DNA of 64,000 nucleotides from Bacteroidota bacterium (lineage in GTDB: Bacteria > Bacteroidota > Ignavibacteria > Ignavibacteriales > Ignavibacteriaceae): contig JAKAGV010000010.1 in the NCBI GenBank assembly GCA_021815405.1, positions 124,001 through 188,000 on the forward strand. Reading direction: 5' to 3'. This document shows, piece after piece, positions 28,043-35,983 of the stretch. Under the pieces are notes generated by a model that was not told the DNA's origin, made no database searches, and was given only the letters and a program-made list of their open reading frames with translations. The first letter of the stretch is position 1; each line of letters begins with the position of its first letter. Both the position numbers and the translations under genes were made by a program.

Positions 28043-28152
28043 TTTAAATTTTGTTTGTTGTATATAGTTTGTCGTTTGTTCTTGTTATGTCTAATAATTA
28101 AATTTTCTTTGTAGATTCTTTTAGGTTTAAATGAGATTAAGGAGAAAAGTTT

Positions 28153-28386
28153 ATGACAAGTTTCGATAGAATTACCTTTGATCCTCAAATAATGGGCGGA
28201 CAAGCATGTGTTCGTGGAATGCGCATTCCGGTTTCTTTAATCATAAACCTTGTTGCAAATGGTAAAAGCTTCGAACAAATTATAAAAGAATTTCCCGATT
28301 TGGAAGAAGAAGATATACAACAATGTTTGCAGTACGCCTCGTGGTTAGCAAAGGAAGAAACACACGAATGGATTACTGCTAGATGA
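28153..28386 (+). CDS. DUF433 antitoxin-like protein
   Basis: 77 residues with the DUF433 pattern: ITFDPQIMGGQACVRGMRIPVSLI, then a winged-helix-like FEQIIKEFPDLEEEDIQQCL. DUF433 proteins are DNA-binding antitoxins paired with PIN-like DUF5615 toxins. The stop overlaps the start of the next gene by four bases (ATGA), typical of such modules. AAGGAGAAAAG upstream is a strong ribosome binding site. Confidence 0.88.
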   Translation: MTSFDRITFDPQIMGGQACVRGMRIPVSLIINLVANGKSFEQIIKEFPDLEEEDIQQCLQYASWLAKEETHEWITAR

Positions 28387-28751
28387 AATTTCTAGCAGAT
28401 ATGGAAATTTCACTGCTAAGTGTAAAATGGCTTAAAGACCTAAAACATGATGTTGTACACGTTCGAGAGTTCGCAATGAAAACAAGCCCCGACCATTTAA
28501 TACTTGAAAGAGCAAGGCAGGAAGATAGAATAGTTTTGACATGTGATTTGGATTTTGGAACTCTCGTGGCTTCATCTAAAGGGATTACTCCAAGTATTAT
28601 TATTTTCCGTCTAAATAATGAAACCTCAGAAAATATAAATATAAGGTTGAACGAAGTATTATCAACGGCTTCGGAACAGCTTAAAACAGGGGTTATAATA
28701 AGTGTTGAGCAACCTAGGTATAGAGTAAGAAAATTACCTATCAAGTCCTAA
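28383..28751 (+). CDS. DUF5615 PIN-like toxin
   Basis: 122 residues. It begins MKFLADMEISLLSVKWLKDLKHD, with D6 as a likely metal ligand, and has the second acidic site in VLTCDLDFGTL. This is the Mut7-C/PIN-like DUF5615 family, predicted ribonucleases. Paired and overlapping with the DUF433 antitoxin gene. Both acidic motifs are intact, so the module looks functional. Its RNA target is unknown. Confidence 0.87.
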   Translation: MKFLADMEISLLSVKWLKDLKHDVVHVREFAMKTSPDHLILERARQEDRIVLTCDLDFGTLVASSKGITPSIIIFRLNNETSENINIRLNEVLSTASEQLKTGVIISVEQPRYRVRKLPIKS

Positions 28752-28796
28752 CATAGAAATACTACAAACCATCAGCAACAAACCACTAACTTTTTT

Positions 28797-29453
28797 ATGA
28801 AATCAATCAAAATAAAAAATTCGTCTAAAGAAATTGAGATTGGAAAAATTGTATGCGTCGGAAGAAATTACGCCGAACATGCAAAAGAACTTGGGAATGA
28901 AGTTCCTGAGAAACCAGTTATCTTTTTAAAACCTTCTTCTGCGGTTATCTTTTCCGGAGATAAAATATTATATCCGTCCTTTTCAAATGAAATGCACCAT
29001 GAAACAGAATTGGTTTTGCTGATCGGAAAGAAAATCAAAAACGGCAGTGAAGCAGAATCAGAAGAAGCAATTGAAGGCTACGGAGTCGGATTGGATATGA
29101 CTTTGAGAGATATTCAAAATGAGCTTAAGAAAAAAGGTCATCCTTGGACAATAGCAAAGTGCTTCGACATGTCCGCCGTACTTTCAGAATTCATTTTAAA
29201 AAAAGATTATAAGTTAACACTTGATGAAGAAATTTCTCTTTTTATAAATGGAGAAATACGGCAGAAAGAAAAATTAAATATGATGCTTTTCCCGCCGGTA
29301 AAAATTGTTCAATACATTTCATCTTTAATGACGCTTGAAGAAGGAGATTTGATTTTTACGGGAACACCGAAAGGTGTTAGCAAAGTAGAAAAAGGAGACA
29401 AGCTTCATGCTAAAATTTCCGGAATGGTTGAATTGAATTGTACTGTCGGATGA
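28797..29453 (+). CDS. Fumarylacetoacetate hydrolase family protein
   Basis: 218 residues, the size of FAHD1-like acylpyruvases and oxaloacetate decarboxylases. Motifs: GKIVCVGRNYAEHAKELGN at the N-terminus, metal ligands in MHHETELVLLIG, GLDMTLRDIQ, and EGDLIFTGTPKGVS near the end. It probably cleaves or decarboxylates a small 2-oxo acid using Mg2+; the exact substrate cannot be told. No catabolic cluster surrounds it. Convergent with ruvA, only 7 bases apart. Confidence 0.88.
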   Translation: MKSIKIKNSSKEIEIGKIVCVGRNYAEHAKELGNEVPEKPVIFLKPSSAVIFSGDKILYPSFSNEMHHETELVLLIGKKIKNGSEAESEEAIEGYGVGLDMTLRDIQNELKKKGHPWTIAKCFDMSAVLSEFILKKDYKLTLDEEISLFINGEIRQKEKLNMMLFPPVKIVQYISSLMTLEEGDLIFTGTPKGVSKVEKGDKLHAKISGMVELNCTVG

Positions 29454-29460
29454 CTGTAAA

Positions 29461-30045
29461 TCATCCTTTATTTAAGGCGCTCAAAGATTTCTTAATCAGT
29501 TCCTCAATTGCAGCATTTGGCTCCTGAGTTAAAACATCTCTAACAATTTTCTCAGCTATTTTTGAATTGTACCCGAGAGTAGTAAGGGCTGCAACAGCTT
29601 CATCTTTTAAGCTGAAGGAGATTTCAATTCCGCCTTCTTCTTTTATTTGATCTACTTTGGCTCGAAGCTCCAGAATAAGTCTTTCCGCAGTCTTTCTGCC
29701 GATACCGGGAACCGCAACAATCCTTGAAATATCTGATGATCGAATTGCCCTTTTCAGATCATCAATATTGATTCCTGAAAGAATACTTAAAGCAATCTTA
29801 GGTCCGATTCCGTTTACAGAAATCAGAAGCTCAAACATTTCTTTTTCGCTTTCGGTAGAAAATCCGAAAAGCGTAATTGCATCCTCGCGAACATTTGTAT
29901 GAATAAATAGAGAGACAAATTCTTCGCCAGATATTTTCTCAAAAGTATTTATGGAAATATTAACCGAGTATCCGACACCATTTACATCAAGCAGAATATT
30001 TGTCGGCTTGGAGGAAATTACTTTTCCTTTAAGATATCCAATCAT
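29461..30045 (-). CDS. ruvA: Holliday junction branch migration protein RuvA
   Basis: 194 residues with all three RuvA domains: the OB-fold N-terminus (MIGYLKGKVISSKPTNILLD), tandem helix-hairpin-helix motifs (SVNGIGPKIALSIL at about 76-89 and VPGIGRKTAERLI at about 111-123) and the C-terminal domain that touches RuvB (AVAALTTLGYNSKIAEKIV). Last gene of recJ-yebC-ruvC-ruvA on the minus strand, one base after ruvC. ruvB is not in the window. Confidence 0.96.
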   Translation of the reverse strand: MIGYLKGKVISSKPTNILLDVNGVGYSVNISINTFEKISGEEFVSLFIHTNVREDAITLFGFSTESEKEMFELLISVNGIGPKIALSILSGINIDDLKRAIRSSDISRIVAVPGIGRKTAERLILELRAKVDQIKEEGGIEISFSLKDEAVAALTTLGYNSKIAEKIVRDVLTQEPNAAIEELIKKSLSALNKG

Positions 30046-30046
30046 G

Positions 30047-30583
30047 TCAGCCTATTACCCTTTCAGGAAACATCTCCACAAATGATTTCCAGTTTTTGCT
30101 TTTCTTTACCGGCGATCTCATTCTAAATGCATGGCAAAGTGCTACGGCAAGAGCATCGCTCTCATCGAATCGCATTTTGCCGTTTTTAATATCAAGAATT
30201 TTTTTGATCATGTAGCTTACCTGCTCTTTGGAAGCCGCTCCGGTTCCAACAACCGACTTTTTAATTTCACGCGGTGAATATTCACTCGCCGGAACTTTGT
30301 TATGGACAGCCGCCAGAATTGACACTCCCCTTGCATAGCCAATCTTCATTGCAGACTGAACATTTTTGCCGTAAAAGGCAGTTTCAATTGCAAACTCATC
30401 CGGCTTATATAGCTTGATCAATCTATCCAGCTCATCATAAATAATTTCTAATTTTGACGGAAGAGATTTTGAAGCCTGCAGTTTTATCAATCCATGCTCG
30501 ATGCAGATATAATTATTTTTATCTAACTTAATAAAGCCGAAGCCGGTAAAAATTGTTCCGGGATCAATACCGAGAATAATCAT
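30047..30583 (-). CDS. ruvC: Crossover junction endodeoxyribonuclease RuvC
   Basis: 178 residues. All four acidic catalytic residues of RuvC are visible: D7 in GIDPGT, E67 in AIETAFYGKN, and D140 and D143 in RFDESDALAVALCH. It resolves Holliday junctions as a dimer, after RuvAB. Ten bases downstream of yebC and directly before ruvA, the common gene order yebC-ruvC-ruvA. Confidence 0.96.
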   Translation of the reverse strand: MIILGIDPGTIFTGFGFIKLDKNNYICIEHGLIKLQASKSLPSKLEIIYDELDRLIKLYKPDEFAIETAFYGKNVQSAMKIGYARGVSILAAVHNKVPASEYSPREIKKSVVGTGAASKEQVSYMIKKILDIKNGKMRFDESDALAVALCHAFRMRSPVKKSKNWKSFVEMFPERVIG

Positions 30584-30592
30584 CTAATTGAT

Positions 30593-31333
30593 TTAAGCAG
30601 GTAACGATGATTCGTCAATATCTGCATTACTAAAAACATTCTGAACATCATCGGAATCTTCGAGCGACTCGAGCAGCTTTGCAACCTTCTCAGCATCCTC
30701 CCCCGTAACCGAAATATAATTTTTTGCAATCCATTGAAGCGAAGCATTTTCGACAGACAGATTTTTTTCAAGAAGAGCTTTTCTAACTGCTTCAAATGAA
30801 TCTATCGGAGATTGAACAACAAAATATTCATCTTCGGTCTGCAAGTCTTCAGCGCCGGCTTCAAGAATAATTTCCATTATCTCATCTTCAGTTTTATTCT
30901 GCTTTGGAAGAGTAATGACGCCTTTCTTATCGAATAGATAAGCAACTGCACCGTTCTCTGCAAGTCTTCCGCCGCCTTTGCTAAAAAGATGTCTTACCTC
31001 TGCAACTGTTCTGTTTTTGTTATCGGTAGCTACCTCAACCATGAGCGCAACTCCAGCCGGACCGTAGCCTTCGTAAGTAAGCTCATGATATTGTGCGCCT
31101 TCAAGTTCGCCGGTAGCTTTTTTGATCGCACGGTCGATGTTATCTGCCGGCATGTTAACAGCTTTAGCATTATCGATCGCAAGTCTTAGACGAGGATTGC
31201 CTGCCGGATCGCCGCCTCCTTCTCTAGCGGCAATTGTTATTTCTTTAATTATCTTGGTGAAAGCCTTACCGCGTTTTGCGTCGATTGCAGCTTTCTTCCT
31301 TTTAGTGGTTGCCCATTTTGAATGACCTGACAT
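30593..31333 (-). CDS. yebC: YebC/PmpR/TACO1 family protein
   Basis: 246 residues starting MSGHSKWATTKRKKAAIDAK, the family signature, with EGGGDPAGNPRLRLAI and YEGYGPAGVALMVE further on. YebC proteins have been described as DNA-binding regulators, while mitochondrial TACO1 and recent bacterial work point to a role in translation of difficult peptides. Neighbours recJ and ruvC are co-oriented with 10-12 base gaps, so this is one operon. Confidence 0.94.
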   Translation of the reverse strand: MSGHSKWATTKRKKAAIDAKRGKAFTKIIKEITIAAREGGGDPAGNPRLRLAIDNAKAVNMPADNIDRAIKKATGELEGAQYHELTYEGYGPAGVALMVEVATDNKNRTVAEVRHLFSKGGGRLAENGAVAYLFDKKGVITLPKQNKTEDEIMEIILEAGAEDLQTEDEYFVVQSPIDSFEAVRKALLEKNLSVENASLQWIAKNYISVTGEDAEKVAKLLESLEDSDDVQNVFSNADIDESSLPA

Positions 31334-31344
31334 TTATGTTACTC

Positions 31345-33060
31345 CTAATTATTTTCTATTGCTTTTAAATCTTTTATTTTGAACTGAGGAAATGTCCTTC
31401 CGTCTCTCGTTGTTTTATCAATCGTAAAGACCAAATCAACAAGAGATTTGTACTTTATTGATTCAAGATATTCGCCCATGTTAAAACCGATACAGTCGAA
31501 AACTTTATCAGAACCAATCTGTTTCAAAGTTAAGATGAGATGATTGCTGCCGACAATTTTCGGCGCATTTATTACTTCAACTGATTCCGATAAAAATACC
31601 GGTCGCATATTACCGGGACCGAACGGTGCAAACATGTCAACAATCCTTAAAAACTTGGGTGTTATTTCGGAAAATTTAAGCTTAGAGTCAATATGAATTT
31701 CTGGCAATAATTCATCTTCACCGATTGTTTCCTTCACTACTTGTTTGAATCTTGATTTGAATTCATCGACTTTTTCCAGCTCTACTGCAAGACCTGCGGC
31801 AGCCTGATGACCGCCGAAATGAATCAGCAAGTCTTCACACTTTTTCAGCGCTTCATAAATATTAAAATTAGAAATGCTTCTTGCCGAACCTTTCGCTACG
31901 CCGTCGACTGTCGTAAGCATAATTGTCGGACGGTAATATTTTTCCACAAGCCTTGAAGCAACAATTCCAATTACACCGGGATGCCATTGTTCCTGGTGAA
32001 GTATAATTGCCATGTCTTCGGATAAGTCAAGCGAATTCTCAACAATTTCGAGTGCGCTGTCGTAGGTATCTTCATCAATCTTTCTTCGTTCATAATTTTC
32101 AGATTCCAAAATCTTTGCAAGTTTATATGCTTCATCCTTATCAGTGGTAATTAATAGCTCTACTGCACGCTGAGCATCTCCTAATCGACCAACAGCATTA
32201 ATCCTTGGCGCAATTGTAAAAACCACCTGCCCTGAAGTTAAATTTCCTACGCACATGTTGCTGCTTTCTATTAAAGCCTCAACGCCGGGTCTCGGTTTAG
32301 TATTGATCATTTCAAGACCTTCTTTTACAAGAATTCTATTTTCATCAACAAGAGGAACTATATCTGCAGCACCAGCCATTGCAACAAGATCTAAATATTG
32401 TAACGGAAGTTCCCGCTTGCCGATTCTTTCGGCAACACCTTGAGCAAGTTTGAAAGCAACTCCGGCACCCGAAAGATATTTAAAAGGATATTGGCATCCT
32501 GGTTTAAGCGGATCAAGAACAGCAAGCGCATCGGGAATTTCATCTTTAGGTTGATGATGATCGCATATGATCAAATCCATTCCTAAAGAATTTATATATC
32601 CGGTTTCTTCGAGTGCAGTAATTCCGCAATCGACGGAAATCATAAGTGAAGTGCCTTTTGCCTTTACGTTATCAATTCCGCTTTTAGAAATTCCATATCC
32701 TTCAGTTAAGCGCTGCGGAATATAAAACTCAACATTGGCACCAAGTTCTTTAAGGAAAAGATAAAGCAGCGCAGTAGAACAAGTACCATCAACATCATAA
32801 TCGCCGTAAATACAAATCAGTTGATTTTCGGTTAAAGCTTTAATAACCCGGTAAGTCGCAGTTTCCATTCCATCCATAAGGAAAGGATCGTAAAGTGAGT
32901 CTAAAGAAGGACGAAAGAAATGTTTAGCTTGGTTAAAGCTTTTAATACCTCTTAGGAATAATAACCTGGCAAGAACATCGGGGACAGTTAAAGAATCTGC
33001 CAAAGATTTTATTGAGTAGTCGTCATCAACTTCTTTTATTTTCCAACGCTTTTTCAACAT
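31345..33060 (-). CDS. recJ: Single-stranded-DNA-specific exonuclease RecJ
   Basis: 571 residues. DHH-family motifs are intact: GDYDVDG at 86-92, SVDCG at 142-146, CDHHQPK with DHH at 167-169, and the DHHA1-type GGHQAAAGLA. It degrades ssDNA 5' to 3' in repair and recombination. First coding gene of the recJ-yebC-ruvC-ruvA cluster; the RNase P RNA gene lies upstream on the same strand. Confidence 0.95.
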   Translation of the reverse strand: MLKKRWKIKEVDDDYSIKSLADSLTVPDVLARLLFLRGIKSFNQAKHFFRPSLDSLYDPFLMDGMETATYRVIKALTENQLICIYGDYDVDGTCSTALLYLFLKELGANVEFYIPQRLTEGYGISKSGIDNVKAKGTSLMISVDCGITALEETGYINSLGMDLIICDHHQPKDEIPDALAVLDPLKPGCQYPFKYLSGAGVAFKLAQGVAERIGKRELPLQYLDLVAMAGAADIVPLVDENRILVKEGLEMINTKPRPGVEALIESSNMCVGNLTSGQVVFTIAPRINAVGRLGDAQRAVELLITTDKDEAYKLAKILESENYERRKIDEDTYDSALEIVENSLDLSEDMAIILHQEQWHPGVIGIVASRLVEKYYRPTIMLTTVDGVAKGSARSISNFNIYEALKKCEDLLIHFGGHQAAAGLAVELEKVDEFKSRFKQVVKETIGEDELLPEIHIDSKLKFSEITPKFLRIVDMFAPFGPGNMRPVFLSESVEVINAPKIVGSNHLILTLKQIGSDKVFDCIGFNMGEYLESIKYKSLVDLVFTIDKTTRDGRTFPQFKIKDLKAIENN

Positions 33061-33207
33061 ATAAATTATCCATGGGATCTCACTCCCTTCATTATAAAGT
33101 CACAATATATAAATTATTCTTAAACGATTTTTAAGATATACTCAATCCACTTGAACACAATCAGACAAAAATTAAAAAAGTTGAACTCGCTGACTAAAAC
33201 AAAAATA

Positions 33208-33648
33208 GTTCAGGCTTATAAGCCGAATTCTGTTTCCCGATAAAATCGGGATGGCAATTATTTATCTTGTCCCGATGTTGCCATCGGGATCCAGCAGTCT
33301 ACCCGGGAACTCATCTCTGCCACAAAATTGCGGCACAGATTAAAGCGAACAACTTTATACCGCATAATACGGAAAAGTTCCCTTATTTGACCTTGCTTCG
33401 GGTGGGGTTTGCCGTGTCCCGGTAAAACCGGGATCCCGACTAAATCGGGACCAGAAATGTTACCATTTCTGCGGTAGGCTCTTACCCTGCCGTTTCACCT
33501 TTACCACGAGTTCCCTCGAGGAAGTTTATTTTCTGTGGCACTATCCATGACCCGAAATATCGAGCCTCCGGACGTTATCCGGCACCCTGTTCTATGAAGT
33601 TCGGACTTTCCTCCCCGAATTTCTTCGAGGCAATTGCCCAGCCTGAAC
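33208..33648 (-). ncRNA. rnpB: RNase P RNA, class A
   Basis: On the minus strand the ends GTTCAGGCTGG and CTTATAAGCCTGAAC pair as helix P1. Conserved core pieces are seen in order: GAGGAAAGTCCG, ACAGGGTGCCGG, GGGTAAACGGC-type stretch TGAAACGGCAGGGTAAGAG, the CAAACCCCACC-CGAAGCAAGG region, and the final AGATGAGTTCCCGG / ACAGAATTCGGCTTA. The P4 halves are present. It is the catalytic RNA that trims tRNA 5' ends. It carries four small TCCCG-type hairpins in peripheral positions. TATATTTG at 33707-33700 (minus) could be a -7 element but lies about 52 bases ahead of the predicted 5' end. Confidence 0.95.
33235..33450. repeat. Four TCCCG...CGGGA mini-hairpins inside rnpB
   Basis: Copies are at 33235-33251 (TCCCGATAAAATCGGGA), 33270-33289 (TCCCGATGTTGCCATCGGGA), 33417-33433 (TCCCGGTAAAACCGGGA) and 33434-33450 (TCCCGACTAAATCGGGA). 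The last two are back to back. All fall in peripheral, length-variable parts of the RNA. Confidence 0.75.
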
Positions 33649-33804
33649 TATGTTATTTTCAATCTAAGTTTCTTTTTCAGATTGTATTTTTTCTTATAGC
33701 AAATATAATAAATTACTTTTCGTAAAGCATCAGAAATGTTAGCTTTGGAATAAATGTTAAGAAGATAAAAAAATGTGGATGGAAAATTTTCCCCGTCTCA
33801 ACTC

Positions 33805-33844
33805 GTACCGGTTTTTAGCTTACCTCTAGCAGATAAACCGGTAC
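33805..33844. repeat. 10-bp inverted repeat between zinc-ribbon gene and rnpB
   Basis: GTACCGGTTT at 33805-33814 pairs with AAACCGGTAC at 33835-33844 around a 20-base loop. It lies downstream of the zinc-ribbon gene on its strand but lacks a T-tract, so a terminator role is uncertain. Confidence 0.4.
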
Positions 33845-33896
33845 AAGGCAACAATGCAACATTGGGAGTAGAATTGTAAAAATTTACAAAATTTTA

Positions 33897-34622
33897 TTAG
33901 GCGTCTACATTTTCGGCAATTTCGGTCGAGACCAAAATTCTTCCGCAATATTCGCAATAGAAGAGTTTGTTATTTCTTCTTATTTCTAGCTGTCGCTGTG
34001 GAGGAACTATATTATGGCAGCCGGAACATGCCGATCTTTTTATTGTAGCAACGGCTTTGCCTTTCTTAGCTTTACGGATTCTCATGTAGGCTAAGTAATC
34101 AGGCTTCTTTGTCTGAGATTCAATTTCTTTTCTCTTTGTTCTCAGTTTAGCTTCTTCTTTTTCGTTGGCTTTAACAATTTCTTTTAAATCAGCTTCTTTA
34201 ACCTTCAATTCTTCTTTAGATTCGTTTAACTGGGGTGTTATCTCTTCAATTTCATCAGAAAGTTTTTTACTCAGATCCGCTAAAGAGTTATTCTCTTCTT
34301 CAAGCTTTCCTATCTGTTCCTCGGTATGATCAATTTCTTTTGTGAGAGCATCATACTCTTTGTTATTACGTACCTGGTAAAGCTGAGCTTTAAATTTTTT
34401 CTGATTCTCTTTTAATTTTTCAATTTCTTCTTCATTGTCTTTTCTTTTTTCAAGAGAATCTTTCTGTTCTTTTTCCTTTGCAGCTATTTCACTCTTTAAG
34501 CCGGCAATCTTTTCTTCCAGAACTTCAACAGCATTTGGAAGATCACCCCGCAGTTCTTCAAGTTCATCTAGTTGATCATCTAAATTTTGCAACTCATACA
34601 ATATTTTTAATCTATCAAACAA
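33897..34622 (-). CDS. Coiled-coil protein with C-terminal C4 zinc ribbon (CT398/DUF164-like)
   Basis: 241 residues. Residues about 10-175 are a long charged coiled-coil hairpin; the C-terminus is a zinc ribbon with C199, C202 (CSGC) and C223, C226 (CEYC). This matches the CT398/HP0958 family. Chlamydia CT398 binds sigma-54 and secretion parts and Helicobacter HP0958 (FlgZ) helps flagellar assembly and RpoN stability, but in most bacteria the role is unknown. It lies 20 bases after the Nif3-like gene, the common neighbour of this family. Confidence 0.88.
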   Translation of the reverse strand: MFDRLKILYELQNLDDQLDELEELRGDLPNAVEVLEEKIAGLKSEIAAKEKEQKDSLEKRKDNEEEIEKLKENQKKFKAQLYQVRNNKEYDALTKEIDHTEEQIGKLEEENNSLADLSKKLSDEIEEITPQLNESKEELKVKEADLKEIVKANEKEEAKLRTKRKEIESQTKKPDYLAYMRIRKAKKGKAVATIKRSACSGCHNIVPPQRQLEIRRNNKLFYCEYCGRILVSTEIAENVDA

Positions 34623-34642
34623 TTTACTTTCACTCCTTGACT

Positions 34643-35758
34643 TTAATTATTATAAAAAATTATTGGATTGGTTGATCCATTATACTTAAAAACTTTTATT
34701 TCTGAATTTGCTTTGCCGATATAAGCTTCCAACCTTCTGTGTACTTCATTAAGAGAATAAATTTCGGTTTCATAATGTCCAGCATCAATTAGGAGAATTT
34801 CTCCGGCGGCATCTTGAAAGGTATGGTATTTTATGTCGGCGGTAATAAATGCATCGGCATTGGAGGCGATTGCTTCTTTTATCAAATCAGTTCCCGCTCC
34901 TCCACATACAGCTACCTTACTTATTTGATTTTTGCTTCCTTCAACAAATCGGAAATTTTTCAATTTCAATTTTTCCGAGACATATTTTAAAAACTCTTTT
35001 GGCGCTATTGGATTTTCTAAAATGCCGGCAGCTCCTGCTCCATATTTTGAATTTGAATTTTCCAGAGGATAAACATCATAAGCTACTTCTTCATAAGGAT
35101 GAACTTTAAAAATAGCGTGAAGAATATTTTTCAGTTTCCAAGAGTCCAAAATTACTTCCAATTTAACTTCGTCTACTTCTTCTTCAAAACCTTTTTTGCC
35201 TATGGCAGGATTTGATTTTTCAGTTCCTTTGAAAGTACCTTTTCCGGTGGTTCTAAAGCTGCAATGGCTGTACTCTCCTATTTCTCCGCCGCCATTTTCA
35301 AAAATCACTTCAGCAACTTTATCCACATAATCTACAGGGACATAAACAACCAATTTTAATTGATTGGATTTAGATTCCAATAAAAAATCTATCTCCTTTA
35401 AACCAAGCTGTTTTGCTAGTTCGAAGCTTACGCCGTCTTTGGTAAAATCTAAATTAGTATGTGCAGAGTACAGAGTGATATCGTTCTTAATTATTTTTTC
35501 AATAAGTTTTGAGATTTTATCTTTATGAAGGTCGATTTTTTTTAGGGGGCTGAAAAGCAATGGATGGTGTGTTATAATTAGATTGCAATTCTTCTTAATT
35601 GCATCGTCAAGCGTCTCATCGGTTACCTCGAGGCAAAGCAGGATGTTTTTAATTTCTCTTTCGGTTAAGCCTACTTGCAATCCTACGTTATCTTTTTGCC
35701 AAGCTATTTCTTTAGGTACCCAATTTTCAAAATATTTTAATATTTCTTTACACGTCAT
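34643..35758 (-). CDS. Nif3-like dinuclear metal centre protein (YbgI/YqfO type with insert)
   Basis: 371 residues, starting MTCKEILKYFENWVPKEIAW, then DNVGLQVG, as this family does. Metal-site motif NLIITHHPLLFSPLKKI at about 67-83; the C-terminal metal site includes GGAGTDLIKEA and DIKYHTFQDA. A central domain of about 100 residues (about 125-230, VYVPVDYVDKVAEVIFENGG to HPYEEVAYDVY) is the PII-like insert of the YqfO subgroup. Forms hexameric toroids with two metals per subunit; the biochemical role is debated, with GTP cyclohydrolase-like activity reported for some. Its ATG is only three bases from a terminator-like T-tract. Confidence 0.9.
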   Translation of the reverse strand: MTCKEILKYFENWVPKEIAWQKDNVGLQVGLTEREIKNILLCLEVTDETLDDAIKKNCNLIITHHPLLFSPLKKIDLHKDKISKLIEKIIKNDITLYSAHTNLDFTKDGVSFELAKQLGLKEIDFLLESKSNQLKLVVYVPVDYVDKVAEVIFENGGGEIGEYSHCSFRTTGKGTFKGTEKSNPAIGKKGFEEEVDEVKLEVILDSWKLKNILHAIFKVHPYEEVAYDVYPLENSNSKYGAGAAGILENPIAPKEFLKYVSEKLKLKNFRFVEGSKNQISKVAVCGGAGTDLIKEAIASNADAFITADIKYHTFQDAAGEILLIDAGHYETEIYSLNEVHRRLEAYIGKANSEIKVFKYNGSTNPIIFYNN

Positions 35759-35761
35759 ACG

Positions 35762-35796
35762 AAAAAAAATGCACCCTGGCTTAAATCGGGGTGCAT
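35762..35796 (-). terminator. Terminator-like hairpin just ahead of the Nif3-like start codon
   Basis: On the minus strand ATGCACCC (35796-35789) pairs with GGGTGCAT (35776-35769) around a 12-base loop and is followed by eight T. Only three bases (CGT) then separate the T-tract from the ATG at 35758, leaving no space for a Shine-Dalgarno site. An A-run on the other side makes it bidirectional in form. It may end ispG transcription or act as an attenuator for the Nif3 operon. Confidence 0.65.
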
Positions 35797-35891
35797 CTTT
35801 CTTTTCTAAAACCTTTGCTGTCTTGCAGCTAAATAATTTATAATATTAAAAAATATAAATCTTTTGATCATCTTTTGCATTTTCAAGTCAT

Positions 35892-35922
35892 CAAATATAA
35901 ATCATCAAGATTTAATTTCCAA
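35892..35922 (-). promoter_or_regulatory. Candidate Bacteroidota-type promoter for the Nif3 operon
   Basis: On the minus strand TTG (35922-35920) is followed by a 20-base spacer and TATATTTG (35899-35892), which fits the -33 TTG / -7 TAnnTTTG pattern known from Bacteroidota. It would give a leader of about 130 bases that ends in the terminator-like hairpin. Found by eye; no expression evidence. Confidence 0.35.
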
Positions 35923-35983
35923 TTTTCCAGGCAAATAATATTAAGAATTAAATCTAAATTCTGTGATATAAAATACTGTTAAC

